Assembly: GCA_000470535.1 (NCBI GenBank)
Contig: CBRG010000166.1
Coordinates: forward strand, 1 to 38,293
Source: Streptomyces sp. AW19M42
GTDB taxonomy: Bacteria > Actinomycetota > Actinomycetes > Streptomycetales > Streptomycetaceae
Reading direction: 5' to 3'
Length of the DNA: 38,293 nt
Every line of letters begins with the position of its first letter. The stretch's first letter is position 1. The notes beneath the pieces were generated by a model, which had not been told where the DNA came from, made no database searches, and was given only the letters and a program-made list of their open reading frames with translations. The position numbers were made by a program, and so were the translations under genes. This document shows positions 1-7,934 of this stretch, piece by piece.

Positions 1-20
1 CGGGCCTGCGGGGCGGGTCC

Positions 21-638
21 TCAGGCGTCCCTGCGGCCCGGCAGGTACTGGTCGAGAACAACCGCCAGGAACTTGGTGTGGTCAGGAAGCCCGGCCTCGG
101 TCACCAGGCCGTCGATGACCGCACGCTGAGCCCTCGTCGGCTTGTACTGCAGCTGCACCGGCCCGAGGCCCCGCAGGTCGGTGTTGTTCGTCGCCACGGC
201 GAAGAGCTTGGACTGGAACTTGGGCGCCCGTCGTGCCTCCTCGACGACCTGCGTGAGCCCCTTCTCGACAGCGGCCTCCACCGCGAGGAACACGATCTGC
301 GTATGGGTCAGGTCGCTCTGCTTGCGAAGCTTGCGGAAGCGGTTGGCCACGTTCGTCGACACGTAGAACCCGACCGGCTTGGCGGTGTCCGCGTCGGAGA
401 CCAGCGGTGCTGGCTCCTCGACGAGCTCCTGGGTGGGCCGGGGCACCGCAGGAGGCCGCGCTACGGCCGCCCCAGGCTGAGCCGCCGGGACAGCCTGGGG
501 CACGGGGCTCGGTGGGGCGGCCCAGCCGGCGAGCGCGCCGGACGGGGCCCCACCGGTGAACAGGTTGCCGACACCCTCGTCCGACATGCCCTGCTCGTCG
601 TCCTGGTCGGAGGTCTTCTTGTTCTTCGGCGGTGTCAT
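21..638 (-). CDS. Small ParA-partner protein (putative centromere-binding protein)
   Basis: Encodes 205 aa. The start is the ATG at 636-638, which overlaps the parA stop as ATGA and has an AGGAAGG ribosome site about 10 bases upstream, so the two genes are translationally coupled. The N-terminal ~100 residues are acidic and then Pro/Ala-rich, probably a disordered linker. The C-terminal half, from about residue 103, carries a basic helical segment (NVANRFRKLRKQSDL) that could bind DNA, perhaps ribbon-helix-helix-like. I see no canonical ParB nuclease or HTH motifs. Position directly after parA is the main reason to call it the partition partner. Inference: it binds a centromere near this locus and stimulates the ParA ATPase. 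Confidence 0.6.
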   Translation of the reverse strand: MTPPKNKKTSDQDDEQGMSDEGVGNLFTGGAPSGALAGWAAPPSPVPQAVPAAQPGAAVARPPAVPRPTQELVEEPAPLVSDADTAKPVGFYVSTNVANRFRKLRKQSDLTHTQIVFLAVEAAVEKGLTQVVEEARRAPKFQSKLFAVATNNTDLRGLGPVQLQYKPTRAQRAVIDGLVTEAGLPDHTKFLAVVLDQYLPGRRDA

Positions 639-1561
639 GCCGCGGCATCCTTCCTGAGCTCCAGAGCCCTGGCGAACATCTCTTCGGTGAATCCTTCGTA
701 GTCGGAGTCGAGCCCCACCACGGTCTCGGGAACCGAGCGATCGCCTGCCACACGCTGATCCGCCAACTCGTGTACGAGCAGGCCTCGCTTCCGCACCAGC
801 CGCGCCACCGACTCGGTGTGCCCGATGAGGTGCTTGAACATGTGGGCTTCCTCGCCCAGCACCTTCTGCACCTGACGCCGTACGTCGGCGTGGATGCTGC
901 TGTAGTTCCGCCCGGTGTCGAACAGCAGTACGCCGAGCAGGGCGATGTGCGGATTGATGTGGCTGACGAACTTGACGTAGGAGAACTCCAGGCCGATCTG
1001 CGCGAGACCGTCCTCGGCACCACCGTCGCTCTTGACCGGGATGACCAGCCACCGGGCGGCGGCGAGGGCGAGGCGCTGGAGCGACGGGTTCTCCGGCGGG
1101 GTGTCGAGAATGATGATCTGGTATCGGTGCGCGATCGGCAGCAGACACATCAGCAGTCGCAGATACGCGTGCGGGCCTTCCTTGGCCAGAAGCGTGTGGA
1201 AGAAGATGCCGAACTCATCGCCGAGCGCCGGACCGCCCAGGACGACGTCGAGGTTCTCCCGCACGTTCTCGACCGGAGTCAGGGGCGCGCCGGTACGCAG
1301 CGCCTCGATGAGCCCCGCTCCCCCGTCGTTCCATTCGGCCCGCTTGTACCCGAGCTCACGCGCGATGTTGCCCTGGGCGTTGCAGTCGATGATGAGCGTG
1401 CGCAGTCCGCTACGAGCCGCCTTGCCCGCAGCGTTCGCGGAGACGGAGGACTTGCCGACGCCCCCCTTGCCGTTGCCGAACATGAAGATGTGCGACAGCG
1501 ACTCCCAGGGGATGCCGGCGAGCTGCGTATCAGTGGCAGGCGCTTCGAAGGGACTGGCCAT
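635..1561 (-). CDS. parA: ParA-family partition ATPase
   Basis: Encodes 308 aa from ATG 1559-1561, preceded by GAGAGG. A longer reading upstream to 1726 looks non-coding. A deviant Walker A motif, KGGVGKSS, sits at residues 32-39 with the signature lysine K32 and the phosphate-binding K37. It is followed by IIDCNAQGN (residues 57-65, the usual DxDPQG switch position with C-N-A in place of D-P) and a Walker B-like IIILDTPP. This is the MinD/ParA deviant-Walker fold that positions plasmids or chromosomes along the nucleoid. It forms an operon with the small downstream gene. Together with the replication genes and telomere-like right end, it supports a plasmid setting. The remaining uncertainty is which partition subtype it belongs to. 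Confidence 0.92.
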   Translation of the reverse strand: MASPFEAPATDTQLAGIPWESLSHIFMFGNGKGGVGKSSVSANAAGKAARSGLRTLIIDCNAQGNIARELGYKRAEWNDGGAGLIEALRTGAPLTPVENVRENLDVVLGGPALGDEFGIFFHTLLAKEGPHAYLRLLMCLLPIAHRYQIIILDTPPENPSLQRLALAAARWLVIPVKSDGGAEDGLAQIGLEFSYVKFVSHINPHIALLGVLLFDTGRNYSSIHADVRRQVQKVLGEEAHMFKHLIGHTESVARLVRKRGLLVHELADQRVAGDRSVPETVVGLDSDYEGFTEEMFARALELRKDAAA

Positions 1562-2040
1562 GGATCCTCTCACTCTTGTTCGGGCCGCAATCGGGGTGCG
1601 AAACGCCCCTTTTGCTCTGGTAGTGATGGTCAAGACTTCGCTCAGAACGATTCTGCGCTCCGTGTCAGCTCTGGAGGGTCCTAGGTAGGGCCCTGAACCT
1701 GCCGATCGGAGTGCCGGATCGTTCATCTGGCCCCGTTGTCCCAGCTCATCGGCATACTTCGGGTTAGCAGCTCAGTAAGTTCCACCGCGTCTCCCAAGGT
1801 TGCCTCCACTACTGGCCCTCATGCGTTCCTCTTCGCCGCTTGGCGTGTTGACTGCCCAGCGAAGAAGCCAAGAGACGTCTTCATGTGGACAGTTACCTCC
1901 AGAAAAGCCGCGAGAAAGGGAGGAGCACAAGTTATCACGAAGATCAATGTCTTAGTTGCTGGACACACGACCGGATCAGCATCCCGGCCCAGGTACGGAC
2001 GGGCATTGCGGCTCGTGTAGCACGTAGCTGGTCAGCTTGC
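1562..2040. other. parA upstream region, no gene seen
   Basis: Roughly 480 bases with mixed composition, lower in GC than the flanking genes. It must hold the parA promoter. A small hairpin with an AAA loop is present near 1594-1610. No reading frame here has plausible codon use. A centromere site could lie here, but I could not identify a repeated motif that marks one. Confidence 0.5.
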
Positions 2041-2830
2041 TTCACCGCGGACCTGTGTACCTGGTTCCGTGCCTGCCTGTGCACTTGCCCGCTAGGCGGC
2101 CTCCATGCCTGCCTATGGGCCCAGTTGCCTACGGGTACACAGGCGGGTAACCACGCTGGCCCACAGCCCGGTAGATAGTCCCGCGTGCCACGAAACAGCA
2201 CCATCAACCCGCGAGCAATCCTCGTGGCGGACTCCCCTGCCGATGAGGATCCGCACAGGAAACCCTGCTGGTGGTCCGGCAGGCAAGGACGCCCGCATGT
2301 CTACAACGAAGCCTGCGTGCCGTTGCACCTGCGGAGAAACACGCGACGGTACGTACGTACAGGCTTCGCATCGGACTCGCAGACCGGCCGCCAAGCCAGC
2401 AGACATGCGGCTCGGCAGTCCAGTCGACGGGCACACCGGGAATCGGGCATCGCAGCTACCAGGCAGACCTGCCGACAACCGGGCATCCTTACCGACACGA
2501 GTGCTCCTTGTCAGGCCCACTTGGGTGCCTGCCGCCCCGCCGGTCGGTCCATCTATCTGTCGCCACACGGGCAGACAGATAGATCCGCCTGCCTGGGCCT
2601 GGGCCCGCACTGCTGTTGGCCAACGTATGGAGAGGCTAGCCACTGAGCAAACCCTTGGTTCCGTCTGCACAGCTACAGGGGGACGGACCGGCAGACCTGC
2701 ACATCCGCAGACGTCTCTGCGTACGTGCGGTCAGTCCAGCACGTACCCCCGCGCATCTGCTGGCCAAGCAACCGGTTGACGCACCGCCGGATTGACGGGC
2801 CATACCGCATGCGTATCGGTCTGTGAACCA
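2041..2830. repeat. Non-coding region with dense short repeats and inverted repeats
   Basis: No frame looks coding. GCCTGCC occurs at 2071-2077, 2107-2113, 2527-2533 and 2587-2593, and its complement GGCAGGC at 2278-2284. The inverted repeat GGCAG-AC-CTGCC lies near 2462-2473. GTACGTACGTAC at 2349-2360 is self-complementary. GCAGA-CGTC-TCTGC lies near 2707-2720. The strongest structure is the 11-base-arm inverted repeat at 2551-2584. Possible roles are a plasmid centromere, a second origin, or decayed sequence. The sequence alone does not decide. Confidence 0.45.
2551..2584. repeat. Perfect 11-base-arm inverted repeat
   Basis: ATCTATCTGTC at 2551-2561 is matched by GACAGATAGAT at 2574-2584. 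Within the 12-base spacer GCC and GGC can extend the stem. It has no T-run after it, so it is not an obvious terminator. It lies inside the gene-free repeat-rich segment and may be a protein-binding site. Confidence 0.7.
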
Positions 2831-4886
2831 GCTGGCAAACAGGCTTCCTTGTCCGCATGGACCCAGGGAAGAACACAGGTGTGGCCGAAGGTCTCCAAGC
2901 ACGCGTTGGTCAAGGCCGAGAAAGCTACCTACAGACACACCTTCACAAAACCGTGAATACACACTTCTGTCAAAGCTAGGGTTCAGGCGGTTCTTCATGC
3001 CTCAACTCCTATGTGTCAACAAGCTTGCACCAATGTTTGCAGAGTTGTTTGTTTGCCCAGGTCAGAAGCTATTCTCCACGTTTCTTACCTTGCATACTAG
3101 CGCCACGTCTTCGCCTGGTTCCACTACCTTTCCCTCCGGTATAGATGAAGCTGATGACCGGTGCCATCAGCCCTGCGGAGAGGGTCTGCCGGACCTCACC
3201 CTCAGGGGTCGGAAGTCGACAGCCGTCAGATCGGGCGTGTCAATTCTGACTCCGTGCGGCGAGCACCGAGGTGAGGGGAGCAGCAACGTCGTTCGGCGGT
3301 CGTGAGAGGCAGTGAGGTGCGCGCAGATGCCAGATCCCGTCCTCTTGATACATGTGCCGAACGACCGTATTGAAAGCGGGCTTCTTCTGTCAGCCCCAGC
3401 GGTCAGGTGTCGATGGAGAAGGAGCCCGGCCCGATGGCTGGCCTTCGAAGGAGTGAGTCCGGTTGCGCCGTGCGGTGACGAGGAGGGGTAGCTCTCCCCG
3501 TTTCGACAGCAGTTATCCGTGCGGAAGACAGGCTCAGCAGGGGACGGTCTGTCACGCATCGCGCGCATCCAGCTCGGTACGGAACATGTGCCTGAAGCCG
3601 CCTCTCTGTTGTCAGGCCGGTTGAGGTAACTCGGGGCGAGTAGCGATCGGAGATCGACCACAGCCGGCTTCTGGCCGGACAGTCCTTGATCACCTGTCCC
3701 TTCGACACGAGCCCAGAGCTCTCTGCTCTTTCACGGCTGACGGGATGGAAGCGCCCTCGCCCTGTCCCTCCCGGGCGTTCCACTCGCCCGAAGCCCCACC
3801 CCTGTGGTCCGGCCCTCCGTATCGGCTCTCCAGGAGCATCGATACGCTCCCCAGAGGGGATGGCTCCCACATGTTCCGGAGCTGCCCGGGTACGCCGGAA
3901 GCTCTGCCCGAGAAGCCGCCTGCGGTCCGTGTGACGGGAACGGCTGCCCACGGGAAGCGGCTCCACCACAGGCCCCCCAACCCACCTGCTGCGGACCACT
4001 TCCGCGCCCACCGGGAAGAGACCCGCCGGGACCCCACACCGAGGAGTGCGGCGTACACCAGGGGATACGCCGACCGCTCCCGCACCCGGATACGACGTAC
4101 AAAGGCGTTACCGGACACACAGGGCCGGCGGCGACCGGCAACCGGCCCGAGCGCGGGTCCTCTCGTCGCTGCCGGGAACGCCTTGGCCACCCGTCGGCGT
4201 ACCGTGAACGCGGCCGCGACGAGAGGCACCGCGCTGATGCCGACAACACGGTTCCGGCCGCATCCCACACGGAGCACAACGGCTCGCCCCGCACGGGGGA
4301 GTGGGGCGGCAGCAGGAACCCCGACAGAACGGCCCGGCCCACGCCGCCACCTCCGCGGAGCCGCGGATTCCCTTCGTGCCCGGGGGGCCGCACCGCCCGG
4401 CAGCGTCTCTGGCCGGTCCTCACACCGCGGCAGTCTCCCTCGGACCGCCGACGATGGGGAGCTGCCGGTGAGCGGCGTGCGGTGGCAGTCGAGGCGTCTC
4501 GCGGCGGCGGGGTATGTCTTCCCTGTACGGACAGAAGGCCGGTTCGGCGGGGAGGGTCGCGGACCGGTGGGGGTGGGGTGCTCCGGCCCGGCGCCGAGAC
4601 CTGCGCGGAAGGGCGTCCGCCGCCCCGGGGCCCACAGAAGGCTGTCGGAGCCCGTAAAACCCGGTTCTCGCGCGCCGGCGGCTGCCGGGAGAACGGCTCT
4701 CACAGAAGTCGTTCAACTACGGACCACCTGGTGCGCGAGCAGGCCCAGACGGGATGCTCCGGGGAAGGAACCGACGGCGCGACGGTCCGGAGAGGGCCGC
4801 GGCCTCCACGCGCATTCCAGCGTTTCGCGAGGGATCCTCGTGCGCGGGGCCGCATGGTGGAGGATCCGAGCGATCGAAGGAGTCCC
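2831..4886. other. Gene-free stretch between plasmid backbone and metabolic genes
   Basis: About 2 kb. The left part (to ~3300) is relatively AT-rich. From ~3700 the sequence is GC-rich and both strands have long open frames (for example 3745-4902 plus and 3690-4703 minus). Their translations are Arg/Pro/Gly-rich with no family motif and no matching ribosome site, as expected by chance at this GC content. Decayed remnants of genes are possible. I found no transposase, tRNA or attachment site. Confidence 0.5.
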
Positions 4887-4929
4887 GTGCGTATGGCGGT
4901 GACCGGAACCATCGAGGCCAGGGGCCGAC

Positions 4930-5835
4930 ATGACGATGCTGCGTGAGTCCCTCGACCGGCCCGCCCCCTCGTTCTCCTTCGAGTTCTTCCCGGCGGGGAC
5001 CACGGCTGGCATGCGCGCCCTGTGGCAGGCGATCCGCCAGGTCGAGCGCCTTGCCCCGGACTTCGTCTCCGTCACCTACGGGGCGGGCGGCTCCTCGCGG
5101 GAGCGCACCATCGAGGTGACCAAGCGGATCGTCGCGGAGACCACGATGCGTCCGGTCGCCCATCTCACCGCGGTCGGCCACTCGGTGGCGCAGCTGCGCC
5201 ACATCGTCGGCCAGTACGCCGACGCGGGTGTCCGCGACGTTCTCGTCGTGCGCGGGGACCCGCCCGGTGACCCGAACGCACCGTGGATCCCGCACCCCGA
5301 CGGCTTCCGGTACGCCCATGAACTGGTCTCGCTCGTCCGGGAGCTCGGTGACTTCAGCATCGGGGTGGCGGCCTTCCCCGAACGGCATCCTCGCTCGTCC
5401 GACTGGGAGAGCGACATCAGGCACTTCGTCGCCAAGTGCCGGGCGGGTGCCGACTACGCCCTCACCCAGATGTTCTTCGACGTCGAGGACTATCTGCGGC
5501 TGCGTGACCGGGTGGCCGCAGCGGGCTGCGACATCCCGATCATCCCGGAGATCATGCCGGCCACCGACGCCCGCCAGATCAGCCGCTTCGCCGAGCTGAG
5601 CGGAGCCGCGTTCCCCGAGGACCTGGCACACCAGCTGGACGCCGCCCGCGAGGACCCGGCGCTCGGATACCGCATCGGCGTCGAGTACGCCACCGCCATG
5701 GCCGAGCGGCTACTGGCCGAAGGCGCCCCGGGGCTGCACTACATCACGCTCAACCGATCGACGGCGGCGCTTGAGATCCACCGTGCCGTGACCGGTTCGA
5801 GGAGTGCCCGGCGAGTGGAGATGCTCCACGGCTGA
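4930..5835 (+). CDS. metF: Methylenetetrahydrofolate reductase
   Basis: Encodes 301 aa, the normal length for bacterial MetF, a FAD-containing TIM barrel that reduces 5,10-methylene-THF to 5-methyl-THF for methionine synthesis. Family landmarks are SFEFFPAGT near the N-terminus, [37 protein letters not shown] (residues ~105-113), YALTQMFFD and PIIPEIMP. The start is ATG 4930, six bases after AGGGG. A 19-codon ORF (GTG 4887 to TGA 4946, with AAGGAG ahead of it) overlaps the start and could couple translation. A small ORF follows 32 bases downstream. In a cluster context it may boost methyl supply for SAM, although no methyltransferase gene lies in the window. Alternatively it is a plasmid-borne housekeeping copy. 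Confidence 0.93.
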   Translation: MTMLRESLDRPAPSFSFEFFPAGTTAGMRALWQAIRQVERLAPDFVSVTYGAGGSSRERTIEVTKRIVAETTMRPVAHLTAVGHSVAQLRHIVGQYADAGVRDVLVVRGDPPGDPNAPWIPHPDGFRYAHELVSLVRELGDFSIGVAAFPERHPRSSDWESDIRHFVAKCRAGADYALTQMFFDVEDYLRLRDRVAAAGCDIPIIPEIMPATDARQISRFAELSGAAFPEDLAHQLDAAREDPALGYRIGVEYATAMAERLLAEGAPGLHYITLNRSTAALEIHRAVTGSRSARRVEMLHG

Positions 5836-5867
5836 CACTTCACCGACCTGCTGAGACGGAGGACCAC

Positions 5868-6023
5868 GTGCAGGACATCAAGGAACAGAACGTCGGATTC
5901 GGATTCGTTCACGAGGCAGTGGAGGTCTCCCCGGGCTCGCTGGGATCGATCCCGCCGCTGCGGCTCGCGGGAATCGACGAGGACGACATCCCTGAGCCGC
6001 ACGTCGTACGCGGTATCGACTGA
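5868..6023 (+). CDS. Small protein of unknown function (51 aa)
   Basis: GTG start at 5868-5870 with GGAGGA four bases upstream, 32 bases after metF, ending at TGA 6021-6023. Third codon positions are almost all G or C, as in true genes here. The product is acidic at the C-terminus and has a central SLGSIPPLRLAGI segment followed by DEDDIPEP. I do not recognise a family. The C-terminal SxxxxxPLRxAG[IV] pattern recurs in another short ORF at 6281-6433. It could be an accessory peptide, a RiPP-like precursor or a small regulatory protein. No RiPP-modifying enzyme is recognisable nearby, so that reading is weak. Confidence 0.55.
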   Translation: MQDIKEQNVGFGFVHEAVEVSPGSLGSIPPLRLAGIDEDDIPEPHVVRGID

Positions 6024-6029
6024 CACCCG

Positions 6030-6060
6030 GACCCCGACGCCACCCGCCCGGGCCGGGGTC
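6030..6060 (+). terminator. Hairpin after the metF/small-ORF unit
   Basis: GACCCCG at 6030-6036 pairs with CGGGGTC at 6054-6060, with a GCCCGGGC palindrome in the loop region. It begins seven bases after the small-ORF stop. No T-run follows, so it may be a weak or factor-dependent terminator. Confidence 0.35.
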
Positions 6061-6091
6061 GCTGACGATCACGACAAGAACTCGACCGGGT

Positions 6092-6144
6092 CTCAAGTCC
6101 GCTCGCAAATACTCTCGAAGAACGCTCTTCGACTTCGTCTTGAG
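6092..6144 (+). promoter_or_regulatory. Nested inverted repeats in a leader region
   Basis: An inner perfect hairpin, TCGAAGA-ACGC-TCTTCGA at 6115-6132, is enclosed by CTCAAG (6092-6097) and CTTGAG (6139-6144). It is followed by a GAGGAAAG ribosome-site-like sequence and a 38-codon ORF, ATG 6181 to TGA 6297. This suggests a structured leader or operator before the DAHP synthase gene. No Phe/Tyr/Trp-rich attenuator peptide is evident. Confidence 0.35.
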
Positions 6145-6180
6145 GCTCCGATTCTGACGAGAACGAGGAAAGTTGACCAC

Positions 6181-6297
6181 ATGATCAGCAGCCGAACCCG
6201 TCCTGCGCGGCGGTCGAGGACGACCGCGCAGGACCGAAGCAGCTGGCTCCCTGGTGCGACTGAGAATCCTCACTCTCCCTATGCGTACGCCTGTTGA
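6181..6297 (+). CDS. Candidate 38-aa leader ORF
   Basis: ATG 6181 has a GAGGAAAG sequence about eight bases upstream. The product is Arg/Ser-rich and ends SPYAYAC. Codon use is not clearly coding. It overlaps the start region of the ORF at 6281. It might be a translated leader for the DAHP synthase transcript or chance. Confidence 0.2.
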   Translation: MISSRTRPARRSRTTAQDRSSWLPGATENPHSPYAYAC

Positions 6298-6433
6298 AGC
6301 GACGTGGGCGCATCAAGGGCTCCTTGATGCCGCGCGGAGGACGGCCGGGATCGAGAGCGTCAACGGATTCCGGCCGCTGCGGGCCGCGGGTGTTCCCGTC
6401 CCTGAGACCAAGCGCACGGGGATCCCGGCCTGA
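6281..6433 (+). CDS. Possible small protein (50 aa) resembling the 5868 ORF
   Basis: ATG 6281 to TGA 6431-6433. An in-frame GTG at 6254 would add nine residues. No good ribosome site precedes either start. The C-terminal half reads SVNGFRPLRAAGV followed by PVPET, which aligns with SLGSIPPLRLAGI and IPEP of the 51-aa ORF upstream: S, PLR, A-G, an aliphatic residue and P-E are shared. If the match is real, the two are paralogues flanking a structured leader. It could also be a degenerate fragment. A perfect hairpin (6311-6329) lies within it. Confidence 0.35.
   Translation: MRTPVEATWAHQGLLDAARRTAGIESVNGFRPLRAAGVPVPETKRTGIPA
6311..6329 (+). promoter_or_regulatory. Perfect 8-bp hairpin upstream of DAHP synthase
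   Basis: CATCAAGG (6311-6318), loop GCT, CCTTGATG (6322-6329). It lies about 150 bases ahead of the DAHP synthase start and has no T-run. It may be a regulatory stem or an operator, or a coincidence inside a coding segment. Confidence 0.3.
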
Positions 6434-6480
6434 CGACGTTCCCCGACCCGAGCGACACGACCGTTGGATCGGAGTACGCA

Positions 6481-7668
6481 ATGAAGGACGTCGTGAAGGA
6501 CGTCATCCGTGAGATCAGCGTCCGCGGGGCACTGCATCAACCCGAATGGAACGATCTGCTCCAGCTGAACCGGGTCAGCGAGACGCTCGCCGCGCGACCC
6601 GCCCTCGTACAGCCCGACGACGTGGCCACCCTGCGGACACTGCTCGGCCTCGTGGCCTCGGGCCAGGCCCTGGTGGTGCAGTCCGGCGACTGCGCAGAGG
6701 ACCCGGAGCAGTGCGGGCCAGAGCACATCGCCCGCAAGGTGGCGGTGCTCGACCTGCTCGCCGGGACGCTCGGCCTGATCTCCGGCAAGCCGGTGCTGCG
6801 CGCGGGCCGGATAGCGGGCCAGTTCGCCAAGCCCCGGTCCCAGCCGACCGAAGTCGTCGACGGCGTCGAACTCCCGGTGTTCCGGGGCCACATGGTCAAC
6901 GGCCCGGAAGCGAACGCCGAGAGCCGCCGGTTCGATCCCCTGCGCATCCTCACCGGATACATGGCGGCCAGCGACACCGTCGAGCACCTGGGCTGGCGCG
7001 AGCGCGCCGCAGGCCGTCACGTCGTGAGCCCGCAGGTGTGGACGAGCCACGAGGCGCTGCTGCTCGACTACGAGGTGCCCATGCTGCGCACCGACGGTGA
7101 AGGGCGGCTCTTCCTCGGCTCCACGCACTGGCCGTGGATCGGTGAGCGCACCCGTCAGATCGACGGCGCCCATGTCGCGATGCTCTCCCAGGTCGCCAAC
7201 CCGGTGGCCTGCAAGGTGGGGCCCACCATGGAGCCCCAGGAGCTGGTGGCCCTGTGCGAGCGCCTCGACGAGTGGCGCGAACCGGGCAGGCTCACCCTGA
7301 TCACCCGGATGGGCGCCGGCAAGGTCGCCGACCGGCTGCCGCGCCTGGTCGAGGCGGTGCGCGAGGCCGGGCATGCCGCGATCTGGCTCAGCGACCCCGT
7401 GCACGGCAATACCGTCACCGCGCCCAGCGGCCACAAGACCCGGATCGTGGAGACCCTCGCGCTGGAGGTGTCCCGTTTCGTGACGGCCGTACGGGACGCG
7501 GGCGGCGTTCCCGGCGGTCTGCATCTGGAGACGACGCCCGACGACGTCACCGAGTGCGCCACCACCGAGGCCGACCTCTCCGGCGTCGGTGAGCGCTACA
7601 CCTCGTTCTGCGACCCCCGGCTCACCCCGTGGCAGGCCGTGTCCGTGGCCTCGGCCTGGGCCGTCTGA
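6481..7668 (+). CDS. Type II 3-deoxy-D-arabino-heptulosonate-7-phosphate synthase
   Basis: Encodes 395 aa. It condenses phosphoenolpyruvate and erythrose 4-phosphate, the first shikimate step. Type II landmarks are present: SGDCAED with the metal-binding Cys, GRIAGQFAKPRS, GPTMEPQE, SDPVHGNT with GHKTR, GLHLETT then VTEC, and YTSFCDPRL. At ~395 residues it is shorter than primary-metabolism plant/actinobacterial enzymes and matches the compact PhzC/RifH-like forms found in antibiotic clusters, which lack the N-terminal regulatory extension and are often feedback-insensitive. No other shikimate gene is present. It may raise chorismate supply for an aromatic precursor, or act on an amino-sugar variant of the substrate as RifH-type enzymes do. 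The role in an angucycline pathway is unclear. Confidence 0.92.
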   Translation: MKDVVKDVIREISVRGALHQPEWNDLLQLNRVSETLAARPALVQPDDVATLRTLLGLVASGQALVVQSGDCAEDPEQCGPEHIARKVAVLDLLAGTLGLISGKPVLRAGRIAGQFAKPRSQPTEVVDGVELPVFRGHMVNGPEANAESRRFDPLRILTGYMAASDTVEHLGWRERAAGRHVVSPQVWTSHEALLLDYEVPMLRTDGEGRLFLGSTHWPWIGERTRQIDGAHVAMLSQVANPVACKVGPTMEPQELVALCERLDEWREPGRLTLITRMGAGKVADRLPRLVEAVREAGHAAIWLSDPVHGNTVTAPSGHKTRIVETLALEVSRFVTAVRDAGGVPGGLHLETTPDDVTECATTEADLSGVGERYTSFCDPRLTPWQAVSVASAWAV

Positions 7669-7701
7669 CCCCCGCCCTTGGGTTCGACCTGCGCCAAGTC
7701 C

Positions 7702-7728
7702 GTCGGCCGGTACGAGTACGGCGCCGAC
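7702..7728. terminator. Hairpin between convergent genes
   Basis: GTCGGC (7702-7707) pairs with GCCGAC (7723-7728), with GTA/TAC inside. It lies between the DAHP synthase stop and the stop of the minus-strand HTH gene. A bidirectional terminator is plausible from position. There is no T-run. Confidence 0.35.
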
Positions 7729-7739
7729 CGGCGCCGGGG

Positions 7740-7934
7740 TCAGACGGGGCGTCGCGTCCTGGCCGAGCGGGAGAGGATCTCGTAGAGCTCGTCCAGATCG
7801 TATTCGGCGCGCTGCGGGCTGCCGTAGCGGGTGATCTTCCCTCGGCTCACCCACTTACGGATCGTGGCCTGGCTGACGCCGGCGGCCAGTGCCGCGAGCT
7901 CGGTGGGTACGGTGCGGCGTCCCTTCTCCGTCAC
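7740..7934 (-). CDS. Small helix-turn-helix (excisionase/MerR-like) DNA-binding protein
   Basis: Encodes 64 aa from GTG 7932-7934, overlapping the upstream gene's stop as GTGA. The sequence ELAALAAGVSQATIRKWVSRGKI is a clear HTH_17-type recognition helix. A wing-like YGSPQRAEYDLDELYEIL follows, as in small excisionase- or AlpA-like regulators. Partnership with the OvmZ-like gene is the same arrangement as the OvmZ/OvmW pair known from the oviedomycin (angucycline) cluster. That fits a regulatory role, though similar pairs also occur in actinobacterial mobile elements. Confidence 0.75.
   Translation of the reverse strand: MTEKGRRTVPTELAALAAGVSQATIRKWVSRGKITRYGSPQRAEYDLDELYEILSRSARTRRPV

Noticed and set aside
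3690..4902. Long open frames on both strands (3745-4902 plus, 3690-4703 minus)
   Set aside because: Arg/Pro/Gly-rich translations, no family motif, no ribosome sites, and the frames overlap on opposite strands. GC-rich DNA produces such frames by chance.
5868..6433. RiPP precursor peptides
   Set aside because: No recognisable RiPP-modifying enzyme, protease or dedicated transporter lies next to the two short ORFs, so I kept them as small proteins of unknown role.
6313..7854. 513-codon minus-strand frame opposite the DAHP synthase gene
   Set aside because: The plus strand encodes an enzyme with every family motif. The antisense product is His/Gly/Arg-rich without family features.
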